Source: an uncultured Bacteroidota bacterium (GTDB taxonomy: Bacteria > Bacteroidota > Bacteroidia > Flavobacteriales > Flavobacteriaceae). Taken from it: a DNA stretch of 64,000 bases. How positions within the stretch are numbered: the first letter of the stretch is position 1; every line of letters begins with the position of its first letter. Where the stretch lies: positions 56,691 through 120,690 of the forward strand of contig CACMUP010000003.1 in assembly GCA_902616905.1 (NCBI GenBank), in the 5' to 3' direction. The position numbers and the translations under genes were made by a program. Positions 50,974-60,197 of this stretch are shown piece by piece. Under the pieces are notes generated by a model. It was not told the DNA's origin. It saw only the letters and a list, made by a program, of their open reading frames with translations, and made no database searches.

Positions 50974-51813
50974 TCAAAGTAAGTTAAGTCTATATTTTAA
51001 ATAACTTCTCGCAAAAACACTCATTTTTTGGTAGTTGGGAACCCTTATTCTTGCATTTTGGATATTAATAGACGGAGTATTTTTTAATTTATTTAATAGT
51101 TTATTATAATATTTGTACGCGGTGTAGACTCCAAATCTTGATTCAATTGGTAAGTCAAAAATACCTTTTAGAGCTAATTCAAAATCATTTTCTATTTCTT
51201 TTATGATATTAAATTTTGTTTTTTCGTCAAAATGATTAAAATCTACGTTAGGAAAATAAGTACGCTCAAGTTCTTGGTAATCTTTTTTTAAATCTCTTAA
51301 AAAATTTACTTTTTGGAAAGCAGATCCTAATGACATTGCAGCTGGCTTTAATTTAAGATATAAGTCCCCATCTCCTTTTACAAATACTTTTAAACACATA
51401 AGACCAACAACGTCTGCAGATCCATATATATATTCTTTATATTCTTTTTCATTTTTGTAAATATTTTTATTTAAATCCCAACGCATACTTTTAAGAAAAG
51501 CAGAAATAAGTTTTCTATCAATATCATATTTATTAACAGTTATTTGAAATGAATTAAGAATCGGATTTAAACTTATTTTTTTCTCTAAACTAAAATTCAA
51601 GTCTTCCTCGAAACGATTTAGTAATTCTTCTTTAGGGAAATTATGAAAAGAATCAACTATTTCATCTGCAAATCTAACAAATCCATAAATGTTGTATATA
51701 TGGTTTCTTATTGAAATATCTAACATTTTTGTAGCCAATGAGAAAGATGTGCTGTAAGATTGAGTAACAATCCTACTACAGTCTTCTGTGACTTTATCAT
51801 AAAAATTTTTCAT
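50974..51813 (-). CDS. crtB: Phytoene synthase
   Basis: Condenses two geranylgeranyl diphosphates into phytoene. 279 residues; YSTSFSLATKMLD at the start, the first Asp-rich motif FVRFADEIVDSF (DEIVD), the second VNFLRDLKKDYQELERTYFP, and SADVVGLMCLKVF, with ESRFGVYTAYKYY near the end. Complete. In flavobacterial clusters a desaturase crtI usually precedes it, but none is present here. Confidence 0.95.
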   Translation of the reverse strand: MKNFYDKVTEDCSRIVTQSYSTSFSLATKMLDISIRNHIYNIYGFVRFADEIVDSFHNFPKEELLNRFEEDLNFSLEKKISLNPILNSFQITVNKYDIDRKLISAFLKSMRWDLNKNIYKNEKEYKEYIYGSADVVGLMCLKVFVKGDGDLYLKLKPAAMSLGSAFQKVNFLRDLKKDYQELERTYFPNVDFNHFDEKTKFNIIKEIENDFELALKGIFDLPIESRFGVYTAYKYYNKLLNKLKNTPSINIQNARIRVPNYQKMSVFARSYLKYRLNLL

Positions 51814-51868
51814 AGCTTAATGTGTTTGACCAATAAACCTATGTAAATATAAAAAAATAGAGTTAAAA

Positions 51869-52807
51869 TTAAATTAAGACCTTTTTATTGAAATATTTAT
51901 GGATAAATGATTCCACAGACCTATATAGTTCTATTTTACCTGGTAGATTTTCTTTGTTTATAGCAACTTGTTGTGGGCCAAAAATGATTAATTTAGATTC
52001 ATGTTTTTCAAGAACCTGTTTAAAGAATCTATCTAAAAAGGGCATTATTTCTTCACTATTTGGTTCGACAGTCAAGTAACTGACAAAGATGAATTTGCTG
52101 TCATAACTATATAATGTCTCAAGGCTAGAAGTTTGCAGTGATTGTCCTAGAAAAATCGTACGATAACCCTTAGAGAGGATAAGGAAATTTAAATAAAGTA
52201 TACCGAGCTCATGAATTTCATTTTCAGGGAGAAAAAGAACAAAAATCGGATGTTCTTGGTTATTGAACTTATTTCTTTGTAAAGCCTCTGTTTGTAAATG
52301 GATTTTTTGTTTAACTAAGTTTGTAATAAAATGCTCGTGCGCCGGGGATATTGCTCCTGTTTGCCACAGAATTCCCAATTCTTTCATCAGTGGCATAAAT
52401 ATTTGCATGAATATATGCTCAAATTCGTGATTATCTGAAATCTCTTCATAGTTGGCATCAAACAATTCATAATCAAAATTAATCATTGCTAGTTTAAATG
52501 CATTTATAGAAACTTGTTCTGAATTTGCTTTTAAAGCTATACTTCTAACTAATTTTGGAATTTCATCTGAATTTAAGCTTGCTATTTTGGAAATCTTAAA
52601 GCCATGATTATAGAGCAAAGTTATGTTTAGAAGCTTTCTTAGACTGTCTAAACTATATCTTCGGATGTTTGTATCAGTTCTCTCCGGGGTTAATAAACTA
52701 TACCTTTTTTCCCATATTCTTAGTGTATGGGCTTTTATACCAGAAAGATTTTCAAGGTTTTTTATACTGAAAGTGCTTTTTATCCTATCCATATGTTCAA
52801 AACTCAT
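51869..52807 (-). CDS. MerR family regulator with B12-binding-like domain (CarH/LitR type)
   Basis: 312 residues. N-terminal MerR helix-turn-helix (STFSIKNLENLSGIKAHTLR, IWEKRYSLLTPERTDTNIRR), then a helical bundle with WQTGAISPAHEHFITNLVKQ (the W...EH pattern of cobalamin-binding light sensors), then a Rossmann-like domain with FLPENEIHELGILYLNFLIL (E.H..G) and GYRTIFLGQSL. Homologues repress carotenoid genes in the dark with adenosylcobalamin. The position upstream of crtB fits that role; light sensing here is inference. Confidence 0.87.
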   Translation of the reverse strand: MSFEHMDRIKSTFSIKNLENLSGIKAHTLRIWEKRYSLLTPERTDTNIRRYSLDSLRKLLNITLLYNHGFKISKIASLNSDEIPKLVRSIALKANSEQVSINAFKLAMINFDYELFDANYEEISDNHEFEHIFMQIFMPLMKELGILWQTGAISPAHEHFITNLVKQKIHLQTEALQRNKFNNQEHPIFVLFLPENEIHELGILYLNFLILSKGYRTIFLGQSLQTSSLETLYSYDSKFIFVSYLTVEPNSEEIMPFLDRFFKQVLEKHESKLIIFGPQQVAINKENLPGKIELYRSVESFIHKYFNKKVLI

Positions 52808-52849
52808 TATAAAAGCTTAAACAAATATAATAAAAAAAAATGAATCATG

Positions 52850-52933
52850 TGCACACGAGAAGATTCGAACTTCCACGAGATGAATCTCACTAGCCCCTCA
52901 AGCTAGCGCGTCTACCAATTCCGCCACGTGTGC
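52850..52933 (-). tRNA. tRNA-Leu (GAG)
   Basis: Acceptor GCACACG/CGTGTGC perfect; anticodon stem CTAGC/GCTAG with loop TTGAGGG (anticodon GAG); long variable arm, which is the type II hallmark of Leu; discriminator A. No CCA encoded. Confidence 0.95.
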
Positions 52934-52940
52934 AATTAAG

Positions 52941-53013
52941 TGACTTGGCTGGGTCTCGAACCCAGGACCCTCTCCTTAAAAGGGAGATGCTCTACCAACT
53001 GAGCTACCAAGTC
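52941..53013 (-). tRNA. tRNA-Lys (TTT), copy 1
   Basis: Acceptor GACTTGG/CCAAGTC, anticodon stem TCTCC/GGAGA with loop CTTTTAA (anticodon TTT), T-arm CTGGG-TTCGAGA-CCCAG. Discriminator A. Confidence 0.96.
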
Positions 53014-53021
53014 ATTTTTAG

Positions 53022-53094
53022 TGATTCGGCTGGGTCTCGAACCCAGGACCCTCTCCTTAAAAGGGAGATGCTCTACCAACTGAGCTACCGAATC
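53022..53094 (-). tRNA. tRNA-Lys (TTT), copy 2
   Basis: Same as copy 1 except for the acceptor end (GATTCGG/CCGAATC); both arms change together, keeping pairing. Separated from copy 1 by 8 nt, so a tandem duplication. Confidence 0.96.
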
Positions 53095-53170
53095 ATTTAG
53101 CGTGCAAATATAATATCAAATATGAATTTTACATGTTCATTTCCTATAAATTTGTTTCATATATAAAATT

Positions 53171-53701
53171 ATGAGAGCATTTAAAATAATTTTACTTGGC
53201 TATATGGGCTCAGGGAAAACATCAATAGGCAATTATTTAAAACAAGAATTAAATTATAAATTCTACGATTTAGATAATTTCATTGAGGATAAATGGGATC
53301 TTAATATTTCCAATGTTTTTGAAACAAAAGGAGAATTATACTTTAGAAAAATTGAGCGTATAGCTTTAAAAGAAATTTTAGATCAAAAAGCGCCTATGAT
53401 TATTTCTCTTGGTGGAGGGACACCATGTTATTTTAATAATATAGATTATATAAATAATCAAGAAGGGAGCATAACATTTTATCTGAAATCATCAGTAGAG
53501 TCATTAAGTAATAGACTTTTACACGACAGAAAAAACAGGCCTTTAGTCAACAATCTCAAAAATATTGATGAAATTAAAGGATATGTAAATAAACACTTGT
53601 TCGAAAGAAATAAATTTTATTTTAAGGCTCGGTACGTAATTTCTACCGATAAAAAAAAATTGGAAACTATTGTCTCTGAAATTAAAACTTATCTAACTTA
53701 A
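53171..53701 (+). CDS. aroK: Shikimate kinase
   Basis: ATP-dependent phosphorylation of shikimate in aromatic amino-acid synthesis. 176 residues; Walker A GYMGSGKTSIGNYLK (residues about 10-24), shikimate-binding DLDNFIEDKW and GELYFRKIE, ISLGGGTPCY, and the LID DRKNRPL. Full set of motifs. Convergent with, and overlapping by 9 nt, the PRTase gene. Confidence 0.95.
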   Translation: MRAFKIILLGYMGSGKTSIGNYLKQELNYKFYDLDNFIEDKWDLNISNVFETKGELYFRKIERIALKEILDQKAPMIISLGGGTPCYFNNIDYINNQEGSITFYLKSSVESLSNRLLHDRKNRPLVNNLKNIDEIKGYVNKHLFERNKFYFKARYVISTDKKKLETIVSEIKTYLT

Positions 53702-54196
53702 ATAAATACCAATTCCATCACCTTCGAGTACGACACTTATGTGTTCATTCACTGATGTGGAAAGTGAAATTCCTTTAAAATCTGCTTTGATTGGGAATTT
53801 TTTGTGATTTCTATTTACCATAACAGCAGTTTGAATTTTTTTTACTGGAATTTTTAAAAAATATGAAACTGCACAAATAAGTGTACTGCCAGTATTTAAA
53901 ACGTCATCTACAATTATAATTGATTTATTTTTAATGTCGTCTAATGAAATATCACTTTCAATAACTTTTAATAAGTTTATTTTTTTTATTGACAAGGAAA
54001 CAAAAATTAGATTTAAATCACAAATTGATTTTATTGAATTACCAATTAGGCTACTAAGAATTTTTCCTCGATCTCCAATACCAACTATAACAATAGAATT
54101 CTCTTCAATATTATTTTCATAAACTTGATATGCAATTCTCTTTATACTAGATTTAATTGCGATGTCATCTTTAATTCTATTTCCAAAAATTTTCAT
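53693..54196 (-). CDS. Phosphoribosyltransferase (PyrR-like)
   Basis: 167 residues. PRPP-binding motif KSIIIVDDVLNTGSTLICAV, with the NSIVIVGIGDRGKILSSL segment of type I PRTases upstream and VNRNHKKFPIKADFKGISLS downstream. The order matches PyrR (uracil PRTase/pyr regulator) and related proteins in Bacteroidota; it may act on uracil or only regulate. Separated by 14 nt from the S4 gene, likely co-transcribed. Confidence 0.85.
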   Translation of the reverse strand: MKIFGNRIKDDIAIKSSIKRIAYQVYENNIEENSIVIVGIGDRGKILSSLIGNSIKSICDLNLIFVSLSIKKINLLKVIESDISLDDIKNKSIIIVDDVLNTGSTLICAVSYFLKIPVKKIQTAVMVNRNHKKFPIKADFKGISLSTSVNEHISVVLEGDGIGIYLS

Positions 54197-54210
54197 TATT
54201 ACAATCGAAA

Positions 54211-54591
54211 TTAATCTTTTAAATAGCTGTCAAAACTGATATTATCAATTTCACGTCTTTCTTTTTTTGTTGGCCGACCCTTTCCTTGTTCTCTAAAAAC
54301 ATTTGATGAAAGTTTTCTAGTACTTTCAATTTCTAAAATTGAAATTTCTGTTTTTTCAATGCAATACAATCCAACAAGTTTAGCACTAATACGATTTTTT
54401 GGTAAACTTAAAATCTCAAATATTTTCCATATTTGATTTTTTCTGATTTTTACTAAATCTGTTGGGACTACTTCTTTAGAAGGCTTTACTAATTTATCGT
54501 TAATCTGAATATGACCATTTTTACATGCATTACTTGCAATACTCCTTGACTTAAACTGTCTTATATTATATAAATATTGGTCAATTCTCAC
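54211..54591 (-). CDS. S4-domain RNA-binding protein (Hsp15-like)
   Basis: 126 residues; N-terminal S4 domain MRIDQYLYNIRQFKSRSIAS and ACKNGHIQINDKLVKPSKEV, followed by a basic C-terminal extension (FREQGKGRPTKKERREIDN). HslR family proteins bind stalled 50S-nascent chain complexes. The RP.KK.RR tail is typical. Confidence 0.9.
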   Translation of the reverse strand: MRIDQYLYNIRQFKSRSIASNACKNGHIQINDKLVKPSKEVVPTDLVKIRKNQIWKIFEILSLPKNRISAKLVGLYCIEKTEISILEIESTRKLSSNVFREQGKGRPTKKERREIDNISFDSYLKD

Positions 54592-54631
54592 TTATAAATA
54601 TTTATAAACCGTAAGCAAAAATAAAGGAAAA

Positions 54632-55429
54632 TTGTATCTTTTACGACCAAAAATAATTTTCTTGAAAAAAATAATTTACACCCTACTTTTTATTTTTTTA
54701 GTTCTGTCTTGCAACAATGACGAAAATGAAATCATCCCACCAAGAGATGAGTCTGATCAAGTTATCCAAGATCAAAATGATATTGAAAATTTTTTATCCA
54801 CACATTTCTATAATTATGAAGAATTCCAAAATAATGATATTATTCCAGAATTAGTTTTTGATACAATAAGTGGCGAAAATTTAAATAAAACTCCTTTAAT
54901 TAACCAAGTCTTAAAGCAAACCGCAAATTACACAACAAACGAAGGTGAAACTATTGAACACCCCATTTATACACTTATTGCAAATGAAGGAATTGGGAAC
55001 TCACCAACTATGGCAGACTCTATATATTTATCTTACGAGGGCATACTTTTGGACAAAACTCTTTTTGATAGATCTTTTGCACCAATATGGTTTGATTTAA
55101 CAACTGTTGTACAAGGCTTTAGAGAGGGAATGCCAAATTTAAGACCAGGTGAATTTTCTGTCGATAGTAATAACGTTACTACATTCAAAAATTATGGATA
55201 TGGAGCTATATTCATGCCATCTCGATTGGCTTATTATAATAATGCTTCAGCGTTAATACCTGAATATTCCTCACTTATTTTTAAAATAAAAATGTTTTTA
55301 GTTAGAGAAACTGATCATGATGGTGATGGTATACCGTCAGGGGAAGAATATGATAACGACGGAAATGGACTCCCTGATGATAGCGATGAAGACGGAAAAC
55401 CTGATTACTTGGATAATGACGATTTATAG
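54632..55429 (+). CDS. FKBP-type peptidyl-prolyl isomerase lipoprotein with acidic repeat tail
   Basis: 265 residues. The likely start is a TTG at 54,662 giving LKKIIYTLLFIFLVLSCNND with lipobox VLSC (ATG 54,632 adds ten residues). The FKBP core follows: NYTTNEGETIEHPIYTLIAN, DSIYLSYEGILLDKTLFDRS, VVQGFREGMPNLRPGEFSVD, YGYGAIFMPSRLAYYNNASA and SLIFKIKMFLVRE. A C-terminal DHDGDGIPSGEEYDNDGNGL-type stretch (about 38 residues) has thrombospondin type 3/calcium-binding character. Periplasmic folding factor. Confidence 0.86.
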   Translation: MYLLRPKIIFLKKIIYTLLFIFLVLSCNNDENEIIPPRDESDQVIQDQNDIENFLSTHFYNYEEFQNNDIIPELVFDTISGENLNKTPLINQVLKQTANYTTNEGETIEHPIYTLIANEGIGNSPTMADSIYLSYEGILLDKTLFDRSFAPIWFDLTTVVQGFREGMPNLRPGEFSVDSNNVTTFKNYGYGAIFMPSRLAYYNNASALIPEYSSLIFKIKMFLVRETDHDGDGIPSGEEYDNDGNGLPDDSDEDGKPDYLDNDDL

Positions 55430-56014
55430 TTTGTAAGATAAGCCAATACTCCAAACATTGGATCTAGTATCAATTCTGCCAGATACTGGTACACCATTTT
55501 GTTCCAATAAACTTAACTCATTTTCGTTAATACCACGGTCAAATCTTAAATCTGCATTAAGTGGTCCTAGATGTGCTCTTAAACCAAAGTGAATACCTAA
55601 AGATGTCTTTTGTTCTATAGCAGATAAACTAAAATTTTTAATTTCAGGTTCAAAATTGTATTGGAGAGTAGGACCTGAAAAAAAACTGATTACAGGCAAT
55701 AATTTTAAACCTAATGATATAGGTGCTTCTAATTTTGATTGACTCAAAGAAATTGATTCAAATGTACTGTTAAGATAAGAAAATTGTAATTCAGGACGCA
55801 AATACAAAAAAAATAGGTTTAATGATGCGTATCCTCCAAAAAAATATCCATTTTTATTTTCATTAATTAAAGCTAAAGATGATAAATCGGATGATGCACT
55901 TGTAATGTCTCCAGAGGCATTTAGACTTATACCTGCCTTTAACCCATAATTTAGCTGACAAAAGGATTTAAATGATATTAAAAAAATAAGAAATGTTGAT
56001 ATTATTAGTTTCAT
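55424..56014 (-). CDS. Outer-membrane beta-barrel protein (PorT-like)
   Basis: 196 residues with a signal peptide (MKLIISTFLIFLISFKSFCQ). Opens LNYGLKAGISLNASGD, the classic outer-membrane protein start, with strands GGYASLNLFFLYLRPELQFS, PISLGLKLLPVISFFSGPTL and a final NVWSIGLSYKL. Eight-stranded family with unknown role. Convergent with the FKBP gene, overlapping by 6 nt. Confidence 0.7.
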   Translation of the reverse strand: MKLIISTFLIFLISFKSFCQLNYGLKAGISLNASGDITSASSDLSSLALINENKNGYFFGGYASLNLFFLYLRPELQFSYLNSTFESISLSQSKLEAPISLGLKLLPVISFFSGPTLQYNFEPEIKNFSLSAIEQKTSLGIHFGLRAHLGPLNADLRFDRGINENELSLLEQNGVPVSGRIDTRSNVWSIGLSYKL

Positions 56015-56029
56015 AGTTAAAAGTAGAAT

Positions 56030-56995
56030 TTATTTTCGATTTTTTAATATTAATACTTTTCTAATAATTGCTTCCTTGTCTAGGCCATATTTTTTCATTA
56101 GTTGTAATGGTGTTCCAGATTCTCCGAAAGTATCTTCTGTAGCAACAAATTCCATAGGACATGGATAATTTTTGACAATTATTCTTGAAATACTTTCACC
56201 TAGGCCCCCTAAATAATTGTGTTCTTCAGCACTCAGTAAACAGCCTGTTTTTTTTACTGATTCCAAAATAATTTCAACATCAAGTGGCTTAATAGTATGT
56301 ATATTTATTACTTCAGCATTTATATTTTGCTTTTCTAATTCTTTCGCAGCTTCTAAGGATTCCCAGACTAAGTGTCCTGTTGCCACAATTGTAACATCTT
56401 TTCCTGGCTTAAGTAGTATCCCTTTTCCTATTTTAAAACCTAAATCATCAGTTGTAAAGTTGGGGACAGAAGGACGCCCGAATCTTAAATAAACAGGACC
56501 TTTATATTCAGCAATAGCTAGAGTTGCACTTTTTGTTTGATTAAAATCACAAGTATTTATAACAGTCATACCTGGGAGCATTTTCATTAATCCAATGTCT
56601 TCTAATATTTGGTGAGTTGCTCCGTCTTCTCCAAGTGTTAATCCAGCGTGCGAAGCACAAATTTTAACATTTTTTCCAGAGTACGCTATTGATTGTCTAA
56701 TTTGGTCGTATACACGACCTGTAGAAAAATTTGCAAAAGTTCCTGTAAATGGTATTTTACCACCAATTGTAAGTCCAGCGGCTATACCCATCATGTTAGC
56801 TTCAGCAATCCCAATTTGGAAAAAACGATCTGGATATTCGTCTATAAATTTTTGCATCTTTAAAGACCCAACAAGATCAGCACAAAGGGCAACAACATTT
56901 TGATTTGTTTTTCCTAATTCATAAAGCCCTTCTCCAAAACCTGAACGAGTATCTTTATTCCCTTGATTTGTGTAATTTATCATGTTAAAATTCAT
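56030..56995 (-). CDS. Transketolase, C-terminal subunit
   Basis: 321 residues: pyrimidine domain (DTRSGFGEGLYELGKTNQNV, YPDRFFQIGIAEANMMGIAA, GKIPFTGTFANFSTGRVYDQ with the catalytic Glu in IAEANM) and C-terminal domain (GPVYLRFGRPSVPNF, EEHNYLGGLGESISRI). Together with the gene upstream it forms a two-subunit transketolase of the pentose phosphate pathway. The start may be the ATG at 56,983. 8 nt from the N-terminal subunit. Confidence 0.92.
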   Translation of the reverse strand: MNFNMINYTNQGNKDTRSGFGEGLYELGKTNQNVVALCADLVGSLKMQKFIDEYPDRFFQIGIAEANMMGIAAGLTIGGKIPFTGTFANFSTGRVYDQIRQSIAYSGKNVKICASHAGLTLGEDGATHQILEDIGLMKMLPGMTVINTCDFNQTKSATLAIAEYKGPVYLRFGRPSVPNFTTDDLGFKIGKGILLKPGKDVTIVATGHLVWESLEAAKELEKQNINAEVINIHTIKPLDVEIILESVKKTGCLLSAEEHNYLGGLGESISRIIVKNYPCPMEFVATEDTFGESGTPLQLMKKYGLDKEAIIRKVLILKNRK

Positions 56996-57002
56996 TCCAG
57001 CA

Positions 57003-57848
57003 TTAATAATCTCCCAGGGTTTCTTTATTTTGGCTTAATGCTATTTTTAATTGTTCATCGTTTGGAGCTTTCCCATGCCATGCGTGAGTGTTCATCATAA
57101 AATCAACTCCATTACCCATTTCTGTTTTCATTAAAATTGCAATAGGCTTTTCATGGCCAAGTTTTGTTTTAGCTATTTCAATTTTATCGATTATATTTTT
57201 TATAGAATTACCATCATTGATTTCTACAACACTCCATCCAAAAGAAATAAATTTACTTTTCAGATTGCCTAAGTCTAATACATCATTGGTATTTCCATCT
57301 ATTTGTCTTCCATTTACATCAATTGTAGCAATAATATTATCTATTTTATTTGCGGCTGCATACATAATAGCTTCCCAATTTTGCCCCTCCTGTAATTCTC
57401 CATCCCCCATTAATACAAAAACTATGTTAGGGTCATTATCTAATTTTTTTCTTAGTGCTGAGCCAATTGCTACCGATAAACCCTGGCCTAGGGAGCCAGA
57501 GGCTACTCTAATACCTGGGAGTCCCTCGTATGTTGTAGGGTGACCCTGTAATCTTGAATTAATTAATCGAAAAGTATTAAGTTCTTGTATAGGGAAGAAC
57601 CCTCTACGAGCTAAAACACTATAAAAAACTGGTGATATGTGACCATTTGATAGAAAAAAAATATCTTCATTTTTACCATCAATTTTAAATGGTAGTGAGA
57701 ATTTCATTTGATCAAAAAAGAGGGTCACAAAAAATTCCGTACAACCTAATGAACCTCCAGGATGACCGGAATTTACTCTATGGACCATCCTTAGTATATC
57801 ACGCCTTACTTGGATTGTTGTTTTTTCAAGTAATTTTATGTTTGGCAT
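57003..57848 (-). CDS. Transketolase, N-terminal (thiamine diphosphate) subunit
   Basis: 281 residues: MVHRVNSGHPGGSLGCTEFF, FLSNGHISPVFYSVL, ASGSLGQGLSVAIGSAL, and FVLMGDGELQEGQNWEAIMY (GDG...N ThDP motif), DVNGRQIDGNTNDV. His and Asp residues for ThDP and substrate are present. Complete as the split form. Confidence 0.94.
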   Translation of the reverse strand: MPNIKLLEKTTIQVRRDILRMVHRVNSGHPGGSLGCTEFFVTLFFDQMKFSLPFKIDGKNEDIFFLSNGHISPVFYSVLARRGFFPIQELNTFRLINSRLQGHPTTYEGLPGIRVASGSLGQGLSVAIGSALRKKLDNDPNIVFVLMGDGELQEGQNWEAIMYAAANKIDNIIATIDVNGRQIDGNTNDVLDLGNLKSKFISFGWSVVEINDGNSIKNIIDKIEIAKTKLGHEKPIAILMKTEMGNGVDFMMNTHAWHGKAPNDEQLKIALSQNKETLGDY

Positions 57849-57992
57849 ATTATTATGTTGGTGAACAAAAATAACCGAAGTACATTCATTATCAAAGTGC
57901 TCTTTCTTTTTTTTGTCCTCATTTTACAAGAAATAATTAACAATAATTATTCAATCCCGAATTTCATTATTAGTATATTATATTTGTATTAG

Positions 57993-59123
57993 ATGAAATT
58001 TAAGCTTATTACTACTGATAATAAAACTAAAGCTAGAGCAGGTCAAATAACAACAGATCACGGAATAATAGAAACACCAATTTTTATGCCAGTAGGAACT
58101 CTGGGAACTGTAAAAGGAGTTCATCAAAGGGACTTAAAAAGTGTAATAAATTCTGAAATTATTTTGGGGAATACATATCATTTGTATCTCCGTCCTGGAA
58201 CAAAAATTATAAATAAAGCTGGAGGTATTCATAAATTTATCGGTTGGGATCGGCCAGTGTTAACGGATTCTGGAGGTTATCAAGTTTACTCCCTTTCTAC
58301 AAATAGGAAAATTAAAGAGGAGGGTGTTAAGTTCAAATCTCATATTGATGGCACATATCATTTGTTCACACCAGAAAATGCTATTGAAATTCAAAGACTT
58401 ATTGGTGCTGATTTAATAATGGCATTTGATGAGTGCACACCATATCCTTGTGACTATAAATACGCCAAAAGTTCAATGGAAAGAACTCATAGATGGCTTG
58501 AACGTTGTATTAAGGCTAATAAAAAATATCCGTATAAGTATGATTATAAACAGACACTTTTTCCTATAGTTCAAGGAAGTACATTCTCTGAATTAAGAAA
58601 AGAATCTGCTTATTTTATTTCAGAAAAAAATGCGCCCGGGAATGCGATAGGGGGTTTATCTGTAGGTGAACCTGTTGAAGAAATGTATTCAATGGCTTAT
58701 GAAGTCTGTTCAATTCTGCCCAAAGAGAAACCTCGATATTTAATGGGAGTAGGCACCCCAGCAAATCTTTTGGAGAATATTGCGATTGGAGTGGACATGT
58801 TTGATTGTGTTTTACCTACCAGAAATGCCAGAAATGGTATGTTGTTTACCTCAGAAGGTATTATAAATATCAAAAATGAGAAATGGAAAAGTGATTTTAC
58901 TCCCTTAGACACCTCCAATTACAGTTTTGTAGATATTGATTACACAAAGGCTTATCTTAGGCATCTATTTACAGTAAACGAAATGTTAGGCAAACAAATT
59001 GCAACGATTCATAATTTGAGTTTTTATCTTTGGTTGGTTCGTGAAGCAAGAAAAAAAATTATTAAAGGTGTTTTTAGCTTTTGGAAAGAAAAAATGATTA
59101 GGCAAACACAAATTCGTTTGTAA
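57993..59123 (+). CDS. tgt: tRNA-guanine transglycosylase
   Basis: Exchanges guanine 34 for preQ1 in tRNAs with GUN anticodons, in queuosine synthesis. 376 residues: MPVGTLGTVKGV, LGNTYHLYLRPG, VLTDSGGYQVYSLS (catalytic Asp in the DSGG loop), QRLIGADLIMAFDECTPYP, GGLSVGEP, and the second catalytic Asp in DCVLPTRNARNG. The zinc-binding Cys cluster expected near the C-terminus is weak (YLRHLFTVNEMLG...THNLSFY); the CxC pair of other members is not visible here, worth noting. Followed immediately by the LptF/G-like gene. Confidence 0.94.
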   Translation: MKFKLITTDNKTKARAGQITTDHGIIETPIFMPVGTLGTVKGVHQRDLKSVINSEIILGNTYHLYLRPGTKIINKAGGIHKFIGWDRPVLTDSGGYQVYSLSTNRKIKEEGVKFKSHIDGTYHLFTPENAIEIQRLIGADLIMAFDECTPYPCDYKYAKSSMERTHRWLERCIKANKKYPYKYDYKQTLFPIVQGSTFSELRKESAYFISEKNAPGNAIGGLSVGEPVEEMYSMAYEVCSILPKEKPRYLMGVGTPANLLENIAIGVDMFDCVLPTRNARNGMLFTSEGIINIKNEKWKSDFTPLDTSNYSFVDIDYTKAYLRHLFTVNEMLGKQIATIHNLSFYLWLVREARKKIIKGVFSFWKEKMIRQTQIRL

Positions 59124-60197
59124 ATGAAACTAATTGACTCTTATATTATTAAACGCTATTTAGGAACTTTTTCAATTATGATTTTATTATTCATTCCAAT
59201 TGGAATAATGGTAGATTTGGCAGAGAAAATTGATAAAATTAAAGAAAAGGAAGTTCCTTTATTAGCTATTTTAGAATATTATATTGATTTCACTTGGTAT
59301 TTTGCAAATCTTCTTTTTCCTATTTTTTTATTTCTTTCTGTTATATGGTTTACTTCAAGATTGGCTAATAATACAGAAGTAATAGCAATATTAAGTTCAG
59401 GGATTTCATTTTTTAGATTTCTTCGTCCATATTTAATTGGTGCAACTTTCATTGCACTCTTCGCTTTTTTTGCTGGAATGTATATTGTTCCTAAATCAAA
59501 TCAAGGATTTAATGACTTTCGTTACAAATATTTAGTTAAAAAAGAAGCGAGGAATACTGACAAGGTTTTTTTACAGATTAATGAAAATGAATTTATTTAC
59601 GTAAATAACTATGATCCAATTAGAAAACAGGCTTCTGACTTTACATTAGAAAATTTTAAAGAGAATAAATTGAATTTTAAAATAAGTTCAAGGAGGATAA
59701 GATGGATAGAAAAAGACAGTTTCTTTAGATTGTTTAATTATAAGAAAAGAGTTTTTTTAGGAGATAAAGAAACTTTAGAAACTAGTATTCGTAAGGATAC
59801 TATTTTTGATTTTAACATTAAGGATTTGGCACCTGTAAATTATATAGCTGAAACTCTTACTTTTTCAGACCTTAATCAATTTATTGAAGACGAAAAACTT
59901 AGGGGTTCATCTTTAATTAATAATCATTTATTAGTTAGACATAAAAGATGGAGTATTCCTGTCTCAGCTTTTATTCTAACTTTAATCGCTGTTTCTGTAT
60001 CATCATTCAAGCGTCGAGGAGGTATGGGAGTAAACCTCGCTTTTGGCATTACCCTTGGCTTTCTATTCATTTTTTTTGATAAAATATTTGGGGTCATGGT
60101 AAGTAAATCCTCATTTTCACCCTTCATTGCTGCTTGGCTTCCATTATTTATTTTTGGTCTATTGGCCTTTTTTTTACTACGAAATGCAGAGCGATAA
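59124..60197 (+). CDS. LptF/LptG family permease
   Basis: 357 residues: MKLIDSYIIKRYLGTFSIMI opening, two more N-terminal membrane helices, an Arg-rich soluble domain about 130-260 and a last helix set (FFRLFN...LVRHKRWSIPVSAFILTLIA, SSFKRRGGMGVNLAFGIT). Membrane component of the lipopolysaccharide transport bridge. Starts directly at the tgt stop and overlaps the transporter gene by 14 nt. Confidence 0.88.
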   Translation: MKLIDSYIIKRYLGTFSIMILLFIPIGIMVDLAEKIDKIKEKEVPLLAILEYYIDFTWYFANLLFPIFLFLSVIWFTSRLANNTEVIAILSSGISFFRFLRPYLIGATFIALFAFFAGMYIVPKSNQGFNDFRYKYLVKKEARNTDKVFLQINENEFIYVNNYDPIRKQASDFTLENFKENKLNFKISSRRIRWIEKDSFFRLFNYKKRVFLGDKETLETSIRKDTIFDFNIKDLAPVNYIAETLTFSDLNQFIEDEKLRGSSLINNHLLVRHKRWSIPVSAFILTLIAVSVSSFKRRGGMGVNLAFGITLGFLFIFFDKIFGVMVSKSSFSPFIAAWLPLFIFGLLAFFLLRNAER

